The position numbers and the translations under genes are program-made. Below, piece by piece: positions 47,870 to 60,200 of a stretch of 64,000 nucleotides of DNA; within the stretch, counting starts at the first letter, position 1, and each line of letters starts with the position of its first letter. The stretch covers positions 1,922,001-1,986,000 of the forward strand of contig WJXW01000010.1 of the NCBI GenBank assembly GCA_015832175.1, in the 5' to 3' direction. The stretch is from Paraphaeosphaeria minitans. Taxonomy: Eukaryota; Ascomycota; Dothideomycetes; Pleosporales; Didymosphaeriaceae. A model generated the notes under the pieces. It searched no databases and was not told where the DNA came from. It saw nothing but the letters and a program-made list of their open reading frames with translations.

Positions 47870-49560
47870 AAGCTTAGTGTCGCTTTTACTTTTATTATCC
47901 CTACTATCTTTACCCTTCTCACCTTTATCTTTGCCTTTACCTTTCTTGCCCTTGTTACTCTCCTCGCCCTTCTTACCCTCCTTACTTTTCTCTTTACTAT
48001 TAGTGGCCTCCTCTATCTACGTAGGCAGCGTAGGTGTAACCGCCTTAATAAGCAGCGTATTTTTATTACTAATAGGCTTACTTACTAACCTGTCTACGCC
48101 TAACTACACACTTAGCCTCTAGCTTGCCTAGTACACCTCTAGGTTAACCTTTTTTACTACCTCTAGCTAGAGGTTCTACTCTCTAACACGCAGCGTCTAC
48201 TCTACCCACTTATAGGTAACGTTGCTAGGGATTAGGCACAAAAAGCCCTAGTTAAGGGTTTTAGTAGTATTATACTACTAAGTAGCTTAGTTTAGGCGTA
48301 GCTTCTATGTGTTCTGCGCTAACGTAGGCAGCTTATAGCTAAGAGGTATAACTATTTAGATAAGCGTAGTAATAGCCTTACTATTATATTACTTAGGTAG
48401 TACCCTCTTTACTACTAGCTTAGCTATTTTATTAGTATAGGCACGCCTATAAAAGGCTATTATCTAGTAGTATTTAATATATATAGCTACTACGTAGCAC
48501 TTATAGTGCTTAACTAAATAGTGCGTAGTAGTAAAGGTTTTATCTACTACACTCCTAGGTGCGTAGGATATAGCCTACGTTACCTATATAGTACCTACTT
48601 CGCCCACTAGTAATGCCCCTAGCTAGCTAGAGATAGGGAAGGGGCTACTATAAAAGCGCTAAATAGAGAGGAAAGCAGTAGCGTGTTACTATATAGTCTT
48701 ATTACTAAGTAACTGTGCGTGATTTAGCATATAAGTAGTAGTTATATAGGGGGTAGTAGCTATAGTTATTAGGTCGCGCCTCTTACCTTTATTATTTTCC
48801 TTTCTAATATTTTACTTAAGGATTTAAGCAACATTAGGCTTATTTTCTAGTTTAATACTATTATAGGTATTAACTTCTACCTAGCTAGCGTTTAGGGGAG
48901 GGCAAAGTAGACCTAGCTTAACTACTTTTCTACGCTACTAGTAGGCTACCTACCTATATTAGTAGTTCTGTTCTGCGCAGTGGTTGTTGTAGGTTATCGC
49001 CCTAATATAGGCAGGTAACGCCTAGGACGCGGGGCTTTGCGTAGAAGAGAGATAGGATAGTAGTTAAGAGTGGACCTACTTAGTAGGCAAAGAGGTAGAA
49101 GTAAAGATAGAGGGCTACTACGTATACCTTAAAGAAGGCTCCTAGGCTAAAAAAAGCACCCTACTTAGGTCTTTAATATTATTATTATTAGTGTTCTAAT
49201 AGTTAGGATCTACAGTAAGTTACTAGGCAGCAGCAACAAAATATTGCTATATATTATTAGGTAGCGTATTAGGGGGGAGCATCTAGTAAATTAGACTAAT
49301 AGTAGACAGGAGCGATAAAGTAATTAGGACTGGCTTATAGTGGCTAGCGTTATTAGGAAGCAACTATTTAGCGCTGTAATAGGGGGTTTGTAAGCTTTGT
49401 GAGTGTAGTAGGATAGTAAGCTAGCGTGCAAAGAGCTATTTGTACACTTTATTAGGGGGGTTATAACTAAAGTTGCGAAGGACGCAACCTTTAGTAGCTA
49501 GAGGAAAGCTGTAGGGGCTACTATTATAGTAAGTAGTAGTATCCTTAAGGACAGCTATCT
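47870..49560 (-). pseudogene. Unidentified minus-strand frame with a Lys/Gly/Glu-rich tail
   Basis: The minus strand gives a long reading with RIP stops ('QVTQAISYAPRSVVDKTF', 'HYLVKHYKCYVVAIYIKYY', 'FLCLIPSNVTYKWVEQTLRV'). It ends at plus ~47870-48000 in a low-complexity basic/acidic tail built of Lys, Gly, Glu, Ser and Asp, rich in GKKG/KGKD-like repeats. No catalytic motif was seen. It could be a gag-like or nucleic-acid-binding protein. TG is retained on the plus strand here, so the lesions fall mostly on one strand. Confidence 0.4.
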
Positions 49561-49699
49561 AATGTATATTTAAGTGGGAAGTAGTAGGTAAGATAGAAAG
49601 AGGTAGAATAGAAAGTAGTAGGTAGGGAAGATATAGTAACGCGCTAAGCACCTATACTTATACTCTACTATATATTTATAACCTACGCGCTGTTATAAT

Positions 49700-52300
49700 T
49701 AACACTTATAACACTACTAAAGTATTTAAACTAATAGTAAACACGTAAACTAAGGTAAATTAACTTAACGTAAGCTAGTATTAAGTAATAGTAATTTATA
49801 ATAATTTAGGCAAGGTAGTAGGGTGTAAATCTCTAAGATATAGTACTACAAAGCGCCAATCTATATACTTATATTAGACTAACCATTTAAACCATACACA
49901 AATTGTGTCTAGTTTAAATAGTTATTTATAAGTAAGTGTACTTCCTCTTATGTTAAGCGCAGCTACCTAGCGTAGTATATAAGAAAAGAAGTATATAAAC
50001 GCAGAGCTAGGCGTATCTCTAAAACACGCTGCCATGTTTATTAACTTACAGCTAGCTCCCCGCCAACCTATGTGGCTAAAGCCAGCACAGATAGGACTAA
50101 TATACACAAACTAATGTAAATTAACGTAAATTAATAGAAAGCAGCGTAGATTGGCACTAATTCTGTAGTAATTACATAGAAGGTAAGGACCTAGATAGGC
50201 TACTTATAACTTACTAGGACTTATAGGCATACCCCACAGATAGAAAGGATCTAAATAAGCCACTTATTCTTTAACTTAACAGCAATTAACGCTAATTACT
50301 AAGAAGTAGCGCAAATTGCTACTATATAGACTTATAGATGCAAATAAGCTACTGCTTCACCATACTACATTGTATAAGAAAGAGGGCTTTGTAAGCAAAG
50401 GTCCTAGTAACGTAAATTAACGCGAATTAACATAAATTAACGCCAATTAACGCGAATTAATAGGAAGCAGCGCAAATTACTACTATATTAACTTATAAAT
50501 CGCAAGAATCTGTACAGAAGTATTAAAACTATTCTACCTAGAGACTACGCTTTAGATTATAGATAAGGAAGACATAGATAAGTATCTCGCACTTAGGTAA
50601 ACAGGCTATCTTAACGCAAATTTATGCGAACTAACGCGAAGTAGGGTGCATTGGCACTAAGTTAGTACTAACCCTAATACATAGTAAGCACCTAGATAAG
50701 CTGCCTATTCTTTATTAGAGGACTTATAGGCATGCCCTATAAATAGTAAAGATTTGGATATACTGCTTATTCCTTAAATTAACGCAAATTAACGCAAATT
50801 AATAAGAAGTAGCGTAAATTGGCACTAAGTCTATACTAACCCTAATACATAGTAAGCACCTAGATAAGCTACCTATTCTTTATTAGAGGACTTATAGGCA
50901 TGCCCTATAAATAGTAAAGATTTGGATATACTGCTTATTCCTTATCTAAAGATGTTCAGCCATACCCTATAGACGGAAAGTCGTTGTCTATAGGACAAGA
51001 ATGTGGTATAGCTGTAGGGGCTATATTATAATATAATTAATAGAGCTAGTATAAGTAGTAAGACCTCCTAATTATGTAAATTAGGGACATTAACGCTAGT
51101 TTATACAAATTAACGCTAATAAAAAGGAAGTAGCGTAAATTACTACTATATTAACTTATAGATAGTAAGGATGTGAATACACTACTACTTTACTATATAA
51201 AATTAGGTAAAAAAGAGGGCTATATAAGCAAAGGCCTAAATTAACACAAACTAGCGCTATGTATAGTAAATTAAGAGGGAATAGTTTACGTAGAGCTCTC
51301 TAGGGCTGGCAGCTTAAACTTTAGAGCCTATAGGGAACACCTATACACATGTCTATAAAAACCTCAATACTATACCCGCTCTGCCTTACGCACTATTACA
51401 GTTAGCCTATAAGTAGAATAGAGTCTTCTATAGCCTCCTATAATAAGTACCCTTAAGAAAGTAAGTCTATATAATAGATTTAAAGCTTAGCGTGCTTAGT
51501 TTTTTTTAGAGGCTAGATCTACTACTCTAGACGTTAAAAAAATAACTACACAGTAAAATGTTACAAAAGGACAATGCCTATACTTAGAAATCTATAAAAG
51601 AGTATAGTTTTATTCCTTATATACCACCTATTTATTAGTAAGGCAGTAGAAGCGGACTAGATAGAGTGTAATACCCTAAGAGTAGGCGTGAGCATAGGCC
51701 ATTTTCTATGTAATTAGAATATCTTATTAAAGTATGCACCTCCTACTACTACTACGCTTATTTACACTAGAGACATTATATCTAGTAAGGGTCTAAAGGA
51801 TATAGAAGTAGGGCAGTCGCCCTATAGAGCTAAATATAAAGTAATCTCTTATTAACTTTAACATAAGGCGCTCTGCCAGGCTAAGTAAGGAGAAATAAGT
51901 AAATTAACGTAGAGTAATAAAAAACAGCGCGAATTAGCACTAGGTAACAGTAATGTACAATAATTTAGGCGAGGCGGTAAGGGTAATATATAGGAAATAT
52001 AGTCTAGCGAAGCGCTAACGCGTATACTTATATTAGAGTAACCTCCTTACACTTTAATATTAACTAGTTTGTGTAGGTTTTAATTACTAAGCATGCTTTA
52101 GCTAAGACTAGCTAGCCTATATAGATTAAGGAGGAGCGTAGTAGTAGAGTTAAAAAGTAGAATAAGAGCTTCTAAGGCTAGTGCGCCCAAATTCTAGATA
52201 TAGCTATAAGCGCTATGCTTAGGATTTGGTAGACTGTAATGTAAGGGGTAATAGTGCGAATATAGATAGTAATCTATAACAATTTAGGCGAGGCTAGGCC
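49700..52300. repeat. Dispersed minisatellite field (AACGCAAATTAA / AACGCGAATTAA words)
   Basis: The words 'aacgcaaattaa', 'aacgcgaattaa' and 'gaagtagcgtaaattggcac', sometimes followed by 'aataatttaggcgaggcggt', recur at least ten times between 49.74 and 52.29 kb and again at ~54.11 and ~54.49 kb. Spacing is irregular and several occurrences are partial. No frame is recognisable inside. Confidence 0.75.
50666..50944. repeat. 168-bp-period near-perfect duplication
   Basis: A 111-bp segment at 50666-50776 recurs at 50834-50944 with a single base difference (gctgcc versus gctacc). A copy of the 'aacgcaaattaa' word cluster lies between them. Confidence 0.9.
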
Positions 52301-52449
52301 TAGTAATATAATAAAAAAACTTAGCGTATAACTACGCCTCTATAGTTAACTAGCGTAGATACCGCCTAAGTTTTTTTGTTAATGTTCCTTAGCGCTAATA
52401 CGGGCTAAGTACTCTTATTAATAACAAATAAATAGGAGGTAAAGCTGCG

Positions 52450-54130
52450 CGTTGTATGTGTAGAAACTAGCTCTTTAGCCCACCTTATAATTTATAAAGT
52501 GCGCCAACATGCCCTTTTATAATATTTATAATGTTAGAGATGCCTTAAACTAGTCTAGTAAGTATTATATTATATCTACACCTTATAGTAGCTGCAATAA
52601 CGCGCTGCGTGTAGTATATAGTTAATATTTTTAATAAAGTCCCCTTACGCCCTACTTACTATCTATTAATAATCTTGCGCCCACTACCTACTATAGAAGA
52701 AGAGGGCGTGTGGCTCTTTAGCATCTCCCCGCCCTATAGTAATAATAATAAGTTTAACTTCTCCGCCTTCTCTAGCCCTAAGCTCTGGCCCTAGAGTCCT
52801 GCGATAAGGGATGTCTCTAAAAAAGCTAAGGAGTCTAGGGTAATATTATAATAGCTAACACCTATAGTCTTTAAGGTTAAAAAGCGCCCTCTACACCTAC
52901 GTAGGTTTTACTACACTAGTAAGACTAATATACCTAATAACCCTTTAGTAGAAGGCTCTATGCCTATTACACACGTAGACGCTAAAGACTAAAGTAAAGG
53001 TAATAATAGGGCTATCTTACCTATCTACACTGCCGCCGCTGCCGCTGCCGCTAAGGTGGTGGAAGAGGAGGAAGAAGGAGAAAAAGAAAAGGAGGTTAAA
53101 GAAAAGAAAGGAGGAGAAGAAAGAGAAAAAAAGAAGGACACTAGTCTATAGACTTATTCCCCTATTAGAGTAGAAACGTGTGCGGGGCTATTATTGCGTA
53201 AGTGTTAAAAGGTAAATATATTAGCCCTAGCTAGTACTCCTACTAAGGGCGATATCTACTATACTCCTAACTAGTAGTATATACTGCTAGAGTCTTATAC
53301 ACGTTACGCCTACGTAGAGCTTATTATTAGCATATAAAGTAAAGATGTAGAGAATATAGAGGATCTAATAGTGTATAATTATTGCGTAGGAAGCACTATT
53401 ATAGATACTATTAGACCTTATAGGGTATACTATATAGATCTCTGTACAGCGTACCTGCGAAAGCTTAGTTTCTAATATATAAGATATTAGCTAAGTAGTA
53501 GAGATTATAGCATTATAGATTAGCGTAAGGCTCTAGTAATAACGCCCTTACGTAAAGCGTAGGGCCTGTTTAGGTACACACCTAGTAGCTGTGTAGGCAA
53601 AGGAGGGCGCCCTAGATCTACGCTAGAGGAGAAGGTAGTAGCGTATAAGCGTAATAAGCGTAAGGCGAGAGAGGTGTATACACAGCGCTAGACTATAAAA
53701 AAGTAGCAGATAGAGTAGTAGTGTAATATATAACCCTATATAAAGTCCTAATCTAGTATGTGTAGTAAGTAGACAAACTACTATAATATAGCTATTTTTA
53801 AAATTTAAAAGCTAGACGTAATGCTATATATTAAAAAGTTATAGTAATAACTACTATACGCAAATAGCGTCTTAAATATTATATTTACTAGCGTAGGTAG
53901 CGTTCTAAGTATTATTATTAATAACAGCTGTAGGAGTTATAGGCAGCTATATACTAAGTAGTTAGCACCTAACCTTATTAAGCTTTATAAAAACGCTGTA
54001 GTACTATAAGTACACATTATTATAAGCTAGAATTACAAGAGTAATCTTTTATATAGAGGTTAAGCTTTAGATTACGCATAAGAATAGCACCTCTAAGCTA
54101 GGGTAAGTAGACACTAACGCGAGTTAACAG
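52450..54130 (+). pseudogene. Unidentified frame with Ala run, Glu/Lys tract and AT-hook-like motif
   Basis: The plus strand from ~52680 to ~54000 gives one coherent reading with relatively few stops. It includes 'VKKRPLHLRRFYYTSKTN', a short poly-Ala run encoded by GCCGCT repeats (53031-53052), an alternating Glu/Lys tract (53055-53140) and then a more regular domain ('RPYRVYYIDLCTAYLRKLSF'). A basic 'GKGGRPRSTLEEKVVAYKRN' follows, whose GGRPR core is AT-hook-like. I do not recognise the protein; DNA binding is inference from the basic motif. The GC-rich codon run persists because it offers no CpA/TpG targets to RIP. Confidence 0.45.
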
Positions 54131-54629
54131 GAAGTAGCGTAAACTAACACTAAGTAGTAGCTATTTATAACAGTTTAGTAATAAGTTAGCTTTAGGGGGA
54201 CCTATTAATAAACACATCCCTAGTTACTTATAGGAAAGTTATAAGTCATAAGCTTAGTAAAGTCTAGATTAAATTAGAAGATAACTAAGGCGTAATTAGG
54301 ACCCTACTATTGTTAAGGTTATACTTAGTCTAGAAGGGCAAGGCAATCTATTAACGTAGAGCTAAGGGCGTATCTCTAAGATATAGTATTACGCGCATTA
54401 ACTTAAAGCTGGCTTACTACCTACTAGTATAATAGAGGCCAGTATTAATTATAGGGTTGTTAGCGTACTAAAACTAACCAAGAACACGTAAATAGATATA
54501 AACTAATAGAAAATAGCGTAAATTAACGTTAAGTGGCGCCAAATTGCATATAAAGAAAGACTCTTATTTAGATAGGTTAAGGGAAAGCATCCTAGTAGTA
54601 AAGGGAATAAAGGTAAGAAGTGCGCTTAT
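54131..54629. other. Spacer with minisatellite words
   Basis: It holds two more clusters of the 'gaagtagcgtaa' / 'aacgcgagttaac' words (about 54110-54180 and 54490-54540) and no recognisable frame. Confidence 0.55.
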
Positions 54630-55002
54630 AGGCTTATAACCTACACTCGCTCTAAAAAAAGTAGTATTAGGATTACTTATAGTTGTAGCAGTAATGCTGT
54701 AAACAGCTACACATGTATTAGGAAAGGTGACTTTTTATTTATAAACTGCTTTAGTTATCCTAATTAGAAATTCTACCTATAGCCTAGCGTGTTAACGTTT
54801 AACCTGTTATAGGTATCTTAGGCATTTTAATTTTAATTCGCTTAAACTAGTCCTTCCAACTGCTATTACGTTGCCGCTAGATCTCCTTGTCCACGTTATA
54901 CGTCCTATCCTACAGATCTACGCCCTCCTCTATTATATCCCTAAGGTTAGTAGCCATCTATATCTACTTCGCCTTCTACTTCTTAATATAAGACGCGTTA
55001 TT
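54630..55002 (-). pseudogene. SNF2-family helicase, C-terminal tail (split by element C)
   Basis: The minus strand continues the reading that stops at 62147 on the far side of element C: '...VITLINNASYIKKQKAKQI' crosses the target duplication in phase. It goes on with 'EEGVDLQDRTYNVDKEIQR' and ends in a Cys-containing segment ('YMCSCLQHYCYNYK'). This is the region after helicase motif VI. It contains several RIP stops. The exact 3' end is uncertain. Confidence 0.6.
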
Positions 55003-55195
55003 TGTTATGGGCTAGCCTTAGAGAATAAACAGAACTATAAGTGCCAAATATAAAGGATGAATTCTAGGTATTAAGTCTCTATAGGGGGGTGTGCCGCTTA
55101 TAAGAAGAGTTTTCCTTAGTGGGTCTACTTCTTTTAGGGCAGTTCCTTTCCTTAAGATTCTTTTAAAGGCTAGGGCTATACCCTAGCCTATTACA
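55003..55195 (-). repeat. 3' LTR of gypsy C (193 bp)
   Basis: On the plus strand it runs from 'tgttatgggctagcc' to 'cctattaca'. It is nearly identical to the partner at 61949; most differences are transitions in the last third. Confidence 0.93.
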
Positions 55196-55639
55196 TACCC
55201 TAGACTTTACTTAGTTTAAAACGTCTTGTAGTTACAAGGTAAGCCTTAGGAATTTTAGGAGTATTGTGCTATAGTAAGGTAGTAGTGTAGAGGCAGCCTT
55301 AAGGTAGCCTTAGGGCGAGGGCCTTTATTAGGCGGTTTATTTATTCACCTTATTATTATAAGGTAATAGGACGGCGCTCCTGCCCTTTTTAATGTAATTG
55401 TTATATGTTTATTATCTTAGTAGTGCGTCGCTATTATAGTCTCTTTATATCTACGTTGCTTTACCTTCTTTCTTCCCTTTTCCACTCTCTCTTTCCTATA
55501 CTAACCCTAACCCACGCCTATTCTAACTTCCTTAACTATTTGTAACTACCTTTGTCTCTGTCTCCTTCTAGCCCTAATCTAGTCCCCCTTTTATTCCTAC
55601 GCTATACGCCTTTATGCTCTTATTAGCCTTCTAGCCCTC

Positions 55640-56880
55640 TTCTTTAGCGTTCTATTCGCGGCTGTGGCTAACGTTAATATTATTAATAATAGCCTTTAAG
55701 GTGGCGCCGCCTTAGCGGATATCTTTAGTCCTAGTAGTAGTAGTAGTAATAATCCTCTAAACCTAAACTAGCGCCTTACTAAGCCCAGCTATACGTACAC
55801 TAAGGAGGAGATTAATAACGCTAAAGTAGAAGAGATTCTCTAGAGCCTTAACACGCCTACGTGGCGGCCTAATAGTAGTAATTACCCTCGCCCCTTTATA
55901 ACTTCTAAGAGGTGTATACTAGCTAATTGCCCTAACCCTATTACTCCTACCTATACTTTAAAGTGGCTTTGCGTTACTAAGAGCATAGTTCTTTAAGGAG
56001 ACAGTTTAGACGAAGAGCTGGCTAACCCTAATATAGGCCTTATATATATTAAATATATTAGGCGCCTAAGGCGGCTTAGGCGTGTAGAGTAAGTCTACAG
56101 CCTTATATTCTAGACTATTATTAATGTTTGTACAGCTATTAACTATTCTAGGGCTACTCCTATAGCGCCTACTATCGCACTAAGGCCACCTACTAGTATA
56201 ATTCTGCCCCTTTTGCTAATAACCTAGGCCTAAGACGGGCTCTGCGCCTCTAGATTAAATACATAGAGCGAGGCTAGGTTAATAGCAATTTGCACATTTA
56301 TAATCCTAGAACGTATAGCACTAACCTCTAGAAGCCTATAACTAGAACGCTACCTACCTTTATAGTAGAGTTCTACCGCTTAGCCTAGTAGTATAAGCGG
56401 TACCTAAACTTGGCGCTTAAGAACTCTAGCCTAATCTAGGAGCTAGGCTCCCCTACTATACCCCCACCTTAGCGTAGTAATAGAATAGTAGTTGCCCCTC
56501 CTAGTATAAACATAGCCCTAGTGACACCTTCGCTCTAGATAACTCTAGCCTAGCGTAGTAGTAACTATAATTAGAATCTAGTAGCGTTAGCTAATAATGT
56601 GGCGGAGTGGATAAATAATATAGGAAATTACATCTAGCAATCTAAGGAGAGTATAGGCTGGCGCCTAGATAAGATAACCTAGACCTAAGCGTAAACTGCT
56701 AACCTACTTACTACTATTATAGAGTAACTTAGAACAGCTCCTAGCTAACACCGCCCTACCCTCCTAGCAGCCCTAGCCTAATAGTGTATACCCTTTAACC
56801 TATATTAAGAGCCTTATAGAGTAACTCCGCCTAAGCCTTTATCTAGGGCTGGCTTAGTGTACCTTTTTAGGTGCCGCTGC
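55640..56880 (+). pseudogene. Antisense frame in gypsy C (unidentified)
   Basis: On the strand opposite to pol, a frame of roughly 350 codons reads coherently with TAG/TAA interruptions. It has a Ser/Asn/Pro-rich start ('ADIFSPSSSSSNN'), then 'SYTYTKEEINNAKVEEIL', 'PTWRPNSSNYPRPFITSK', 'NPITPTYTLKWLCVTK' and 'GDSLDEELANPNIG', ending in an Arg-rich helical part ('YIRRLRRLRRVE'). I recognise no domain. It lies between the integrase end and the 3' LTR, the same place as the antisense frame of the chromovirus. It might be captured host sequence or an element accessory gene. Confidence 0.5.
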
Positions 56881-57249
56881 CACTAGTGCAAAGAGTAATA
56901 TAGTTATTATAGCCCCCTTTTATTCTTACCTAGTGTTACTTTAGTGCCGCTTTAGTTATAGCAACCCTAGGGCTAATAGCCTTTAGTAGTTTTTAGATAG
57001 ATAGCGCCTCTACTAGGTTAGTAGAGGAATGAATTCTTAAATACCTATTATAGCTTCTCTTGTAATATTTATGTGTTCTTCCCTATAGGCTAGATAGGAC
57101 TATTATTGTGCCTATAGTCCCCCTAGGTGGCCTTAAAGCGGTCTAGAGCTATAGTGTCTATAATGTTTTTAACTAGCACCTAAGTTAGTAATACCTACCT
57201 AGTCTACTTTACTAGCGCCTATTATTGTTTTCCCTAGGTGTTTTTAATG

Positions 57250-60200
57250 CGTAGAACCTCCTCCACTTCCTATTTATGTAGGTTTAGGTCCGCTTTTTCT
57301 AGCTCTAGGGCTAGGCCTAGCTAGGCGTTAGCCTAAGTCTAACTAGGTAGAGGATCGTCCGCCGCTTACTTAAGGAGGTTAATATAAACAGTTTTATAGA
57401 GATTACTAGGCAGGTCTAGCGTTACTATAAGTAGGAATAGTATAGCTGTTATAGTGTACTTAACTTTAAGCTAGTTAAGTTTCTTTTTTAGCTAGTTAGT
57501 TTTTACGTTACGTAGCGAGAACTATATTTTATTTTTAACTTAGAATCGCTCTGTAGGGCAGTAGGTGTAGTTTATAGCCTCTATAGTACGCTACTATCTA
57601 TAGGTAATAGTAGTCTAGGCTAAAGCTATCCCTCTCTTAAGGTAGTCTAGGAAGTGCTTTACCCTCCTAGTAGGGGTGTAGGTAGACTCTGCTAGTAAGG
57701 GGATTCTCTTAAGGAGATTAATATAATATCTATTTAGTAGAAGGTTTAGGCTTAGGCCTATAGCAGTAGATGCTCTATTGTTTAACATAAGCTAGTAGGC
57801 TAGGAGGCAGTTTAGCCAGTCTATCTATTTAAAGTTAATTATAATGCAGAGGACTAAGAGTACCTCCTAGTTCGCCCTCTCTATGCCGCTGTTAGTCTAG
57901 GGGTAGTATACTATAGAAAGGAGTTATTTTATTCTAGTTAATTTACATAGCGTAGTCTAGAACTTCTCTAGCCAGTCTAAGCCTCTGTCTGTAATTAGTA
58001 AGGTAGGGAAGCTATAGAACTACTACTATATATTGCAGAAGTGGGCTGCACAGTACTCTACTGTTATAGAAGTTATAGCTTCTAGTTATACATACTTTAA
58101 CAGCCTATTAGTAATTATAAGCAGGTATCGCAGTGCTACTATAGAGGCCTAGGGAAGATCTACTATAAAATCTATTAAAAGTTACGCCTAGTACTAGTCT
58201 ATAATTAGGAGTAGCTATAGGAGACCTTACCACTTCTGCTAGTCTACATACGCTCCCACGCAGTGGCAATTACGCACAAATTAGGTGATATTTTTAGATA
58301 TATTATCTTAGTAGTAGTCCTAGTAGATAATCTTAAATGTGGAGTTCTTTCTAGAATAGCCTATAACTAGAGACTTATGTGCGCGCTATATAATAGTAGT
58401 AGTAAGAGGTTTCTAAGCTAGGACCTAAAGGACTCCTTACTATAGGAGGGACCTATACGCACTAATTATGTAGTCCCTAATTTATTAGGAGGTAGTAGCT
58501 GCTATAAGGAATATATAGTTACTGCAGTGCACCGCCTTAAACCTAATATAGTAGGGAGGGAACTCTACCACAGCTACGTTCTAGAGTGCCTATAGATATG
58601 TGTTAGTAAAGATCTAAGCCCCTACTAGCGCTGTTAAAGATCGCGTCTACACTAGGGTAGTCTAGATAGTTCTAGGCACTATTATTAGGGCGTTCGTTCT
58701 TGTCTACTAGGCTATATCCTACTCACGCCAGCTTAGTGCGTCTAGTCTGGCCACCTAGGATCTAGGCTAGTAGCAAAGGTGGAAGTAAAAGGCAGAGAGT
58801 AACTCTAACCACTAGTGCTAGCGCTTACTTAATTCTTAGATCTTTGTAAAGTATTTAAGGTTCTTATAGTCTATTAGAATCTTAAAGGGGTGCGCTACTC
58901 CTATTAGCTCTAGTCTCTATACCTATAAGGCCTACATAATTGTAAGCAGCTTTTTGTTATAAATAGTATAGTTCCGCTAGGCTAGTGTTAGGGCTGTAGA
59001 GTGGTAGGCTATAAGGTGCTAGATCCCCTTAATACGTTAGGAGAGGCAGGCCCTAGTAGCGTTACCTAAGTAGTCTACCTCTACTAGCGTGTCGCGCTCT
59101 AGGTCCTAGAGCGCTAGGATAGGGCCCTGTACGAACATATCCTTTAGGGCCTAAAAGGCCTCTTATTCCCTAGGGCCCTATTAAAACAGGACCCCTTTCT
59201 TAGTAAGGGTATATAGGGGTGCAGCCTGCTTAAAGAATTAGGGGAGAAAGTCGCGATAGAAGTTAGCAAAGCTAATAAAGTAGTAGACTATACGCACTAT
59301 AGAGGGGGCGTCCTATTAATTAATTACTTATATCTTTACTAGATTAGGGCAAATAGCCTTGCCTACTATAATAAAATACCCTAGATACCTAACCTTTATT
59401 ATTGCGAATTTGCATTTCCCTAGGTCTATATATAGTCTAGCTTTCTATAGGAGTCCTAGCACTTATTGCACATAGTCCTAGTGTTAGCGTAGGGGCCCTA
59501 TTGTATAGATAAGGACATTATCTAGGTAAGCTATATATATATTGCCTAGGGTATCCTTTAGAGCGCTATTAATATAGCGCTAGAATATAGTAGGTGCCCT
59601 AGTTAGTCTAAATAGAACTACTAACTACTTAAAGAGGCCAAACTAGGTATAAAATATAGTATAGTGTTCTTCCCCCTCTGCAACTTACAGCTTATAGAAG
59701 GTAGCGCAGATATCTACCTTTATAAACTAAGTGGCCTAGGAGAGGGTGCGCAGTGTCTCTTTAATAAGTAGAAGAGAGTACTAATCTAGCTTAGAGATTA
59801 TGTTAATCTCCTAATAGTTAACGTATAGGCGCTATTTCCTCTTAGGCTTTAGGGCTAGAAGGACTAGAGCGCCTACTAAAAAGGAGCTAGCTTATATCTA
59901 GCCCTTATCTATAAGTTCTATAAGTTGGCGCCAGAGTTCTGCTAGCTAATCTCTAGACATACTATACAGCAGGCCCTAGGGCAGTCTTAGGAGGGAGCCG
60001 CTTAGGGTCTACTTTAGGTGAATGTAGTAGTTTAACGTGCCCTAGTGTAGTAGGAGGCTAGACGCCTTAGTCTTATTAAAGATAGTGGTATACTTTGCTA
60101 GTTCTAGGGGGAGAGTTCTACTATCTTTAGTAAGGCCTAGCCCCACTACGTTGTAGGGGGGTAGAGGTCCTACTATATAAGGAAGCGTTATTGCGAGTAT

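Noticed and set aside
47877..48122. 81-codon plus-strand frame, almost only Leu and Ser, resembling a membrane protein
   Set aside because: It is the complement of the Lys/Gly/Glu-rich tail of the minus-strand frame at 47870-49560, so the hydrophobicity is an artefact.
54871..55053. 60-codon plus-strand frame
   Set aside because: It runs across the SNF2 pseudogene, the target duplication and into the LTR of element C, so it cannot be an original gene.
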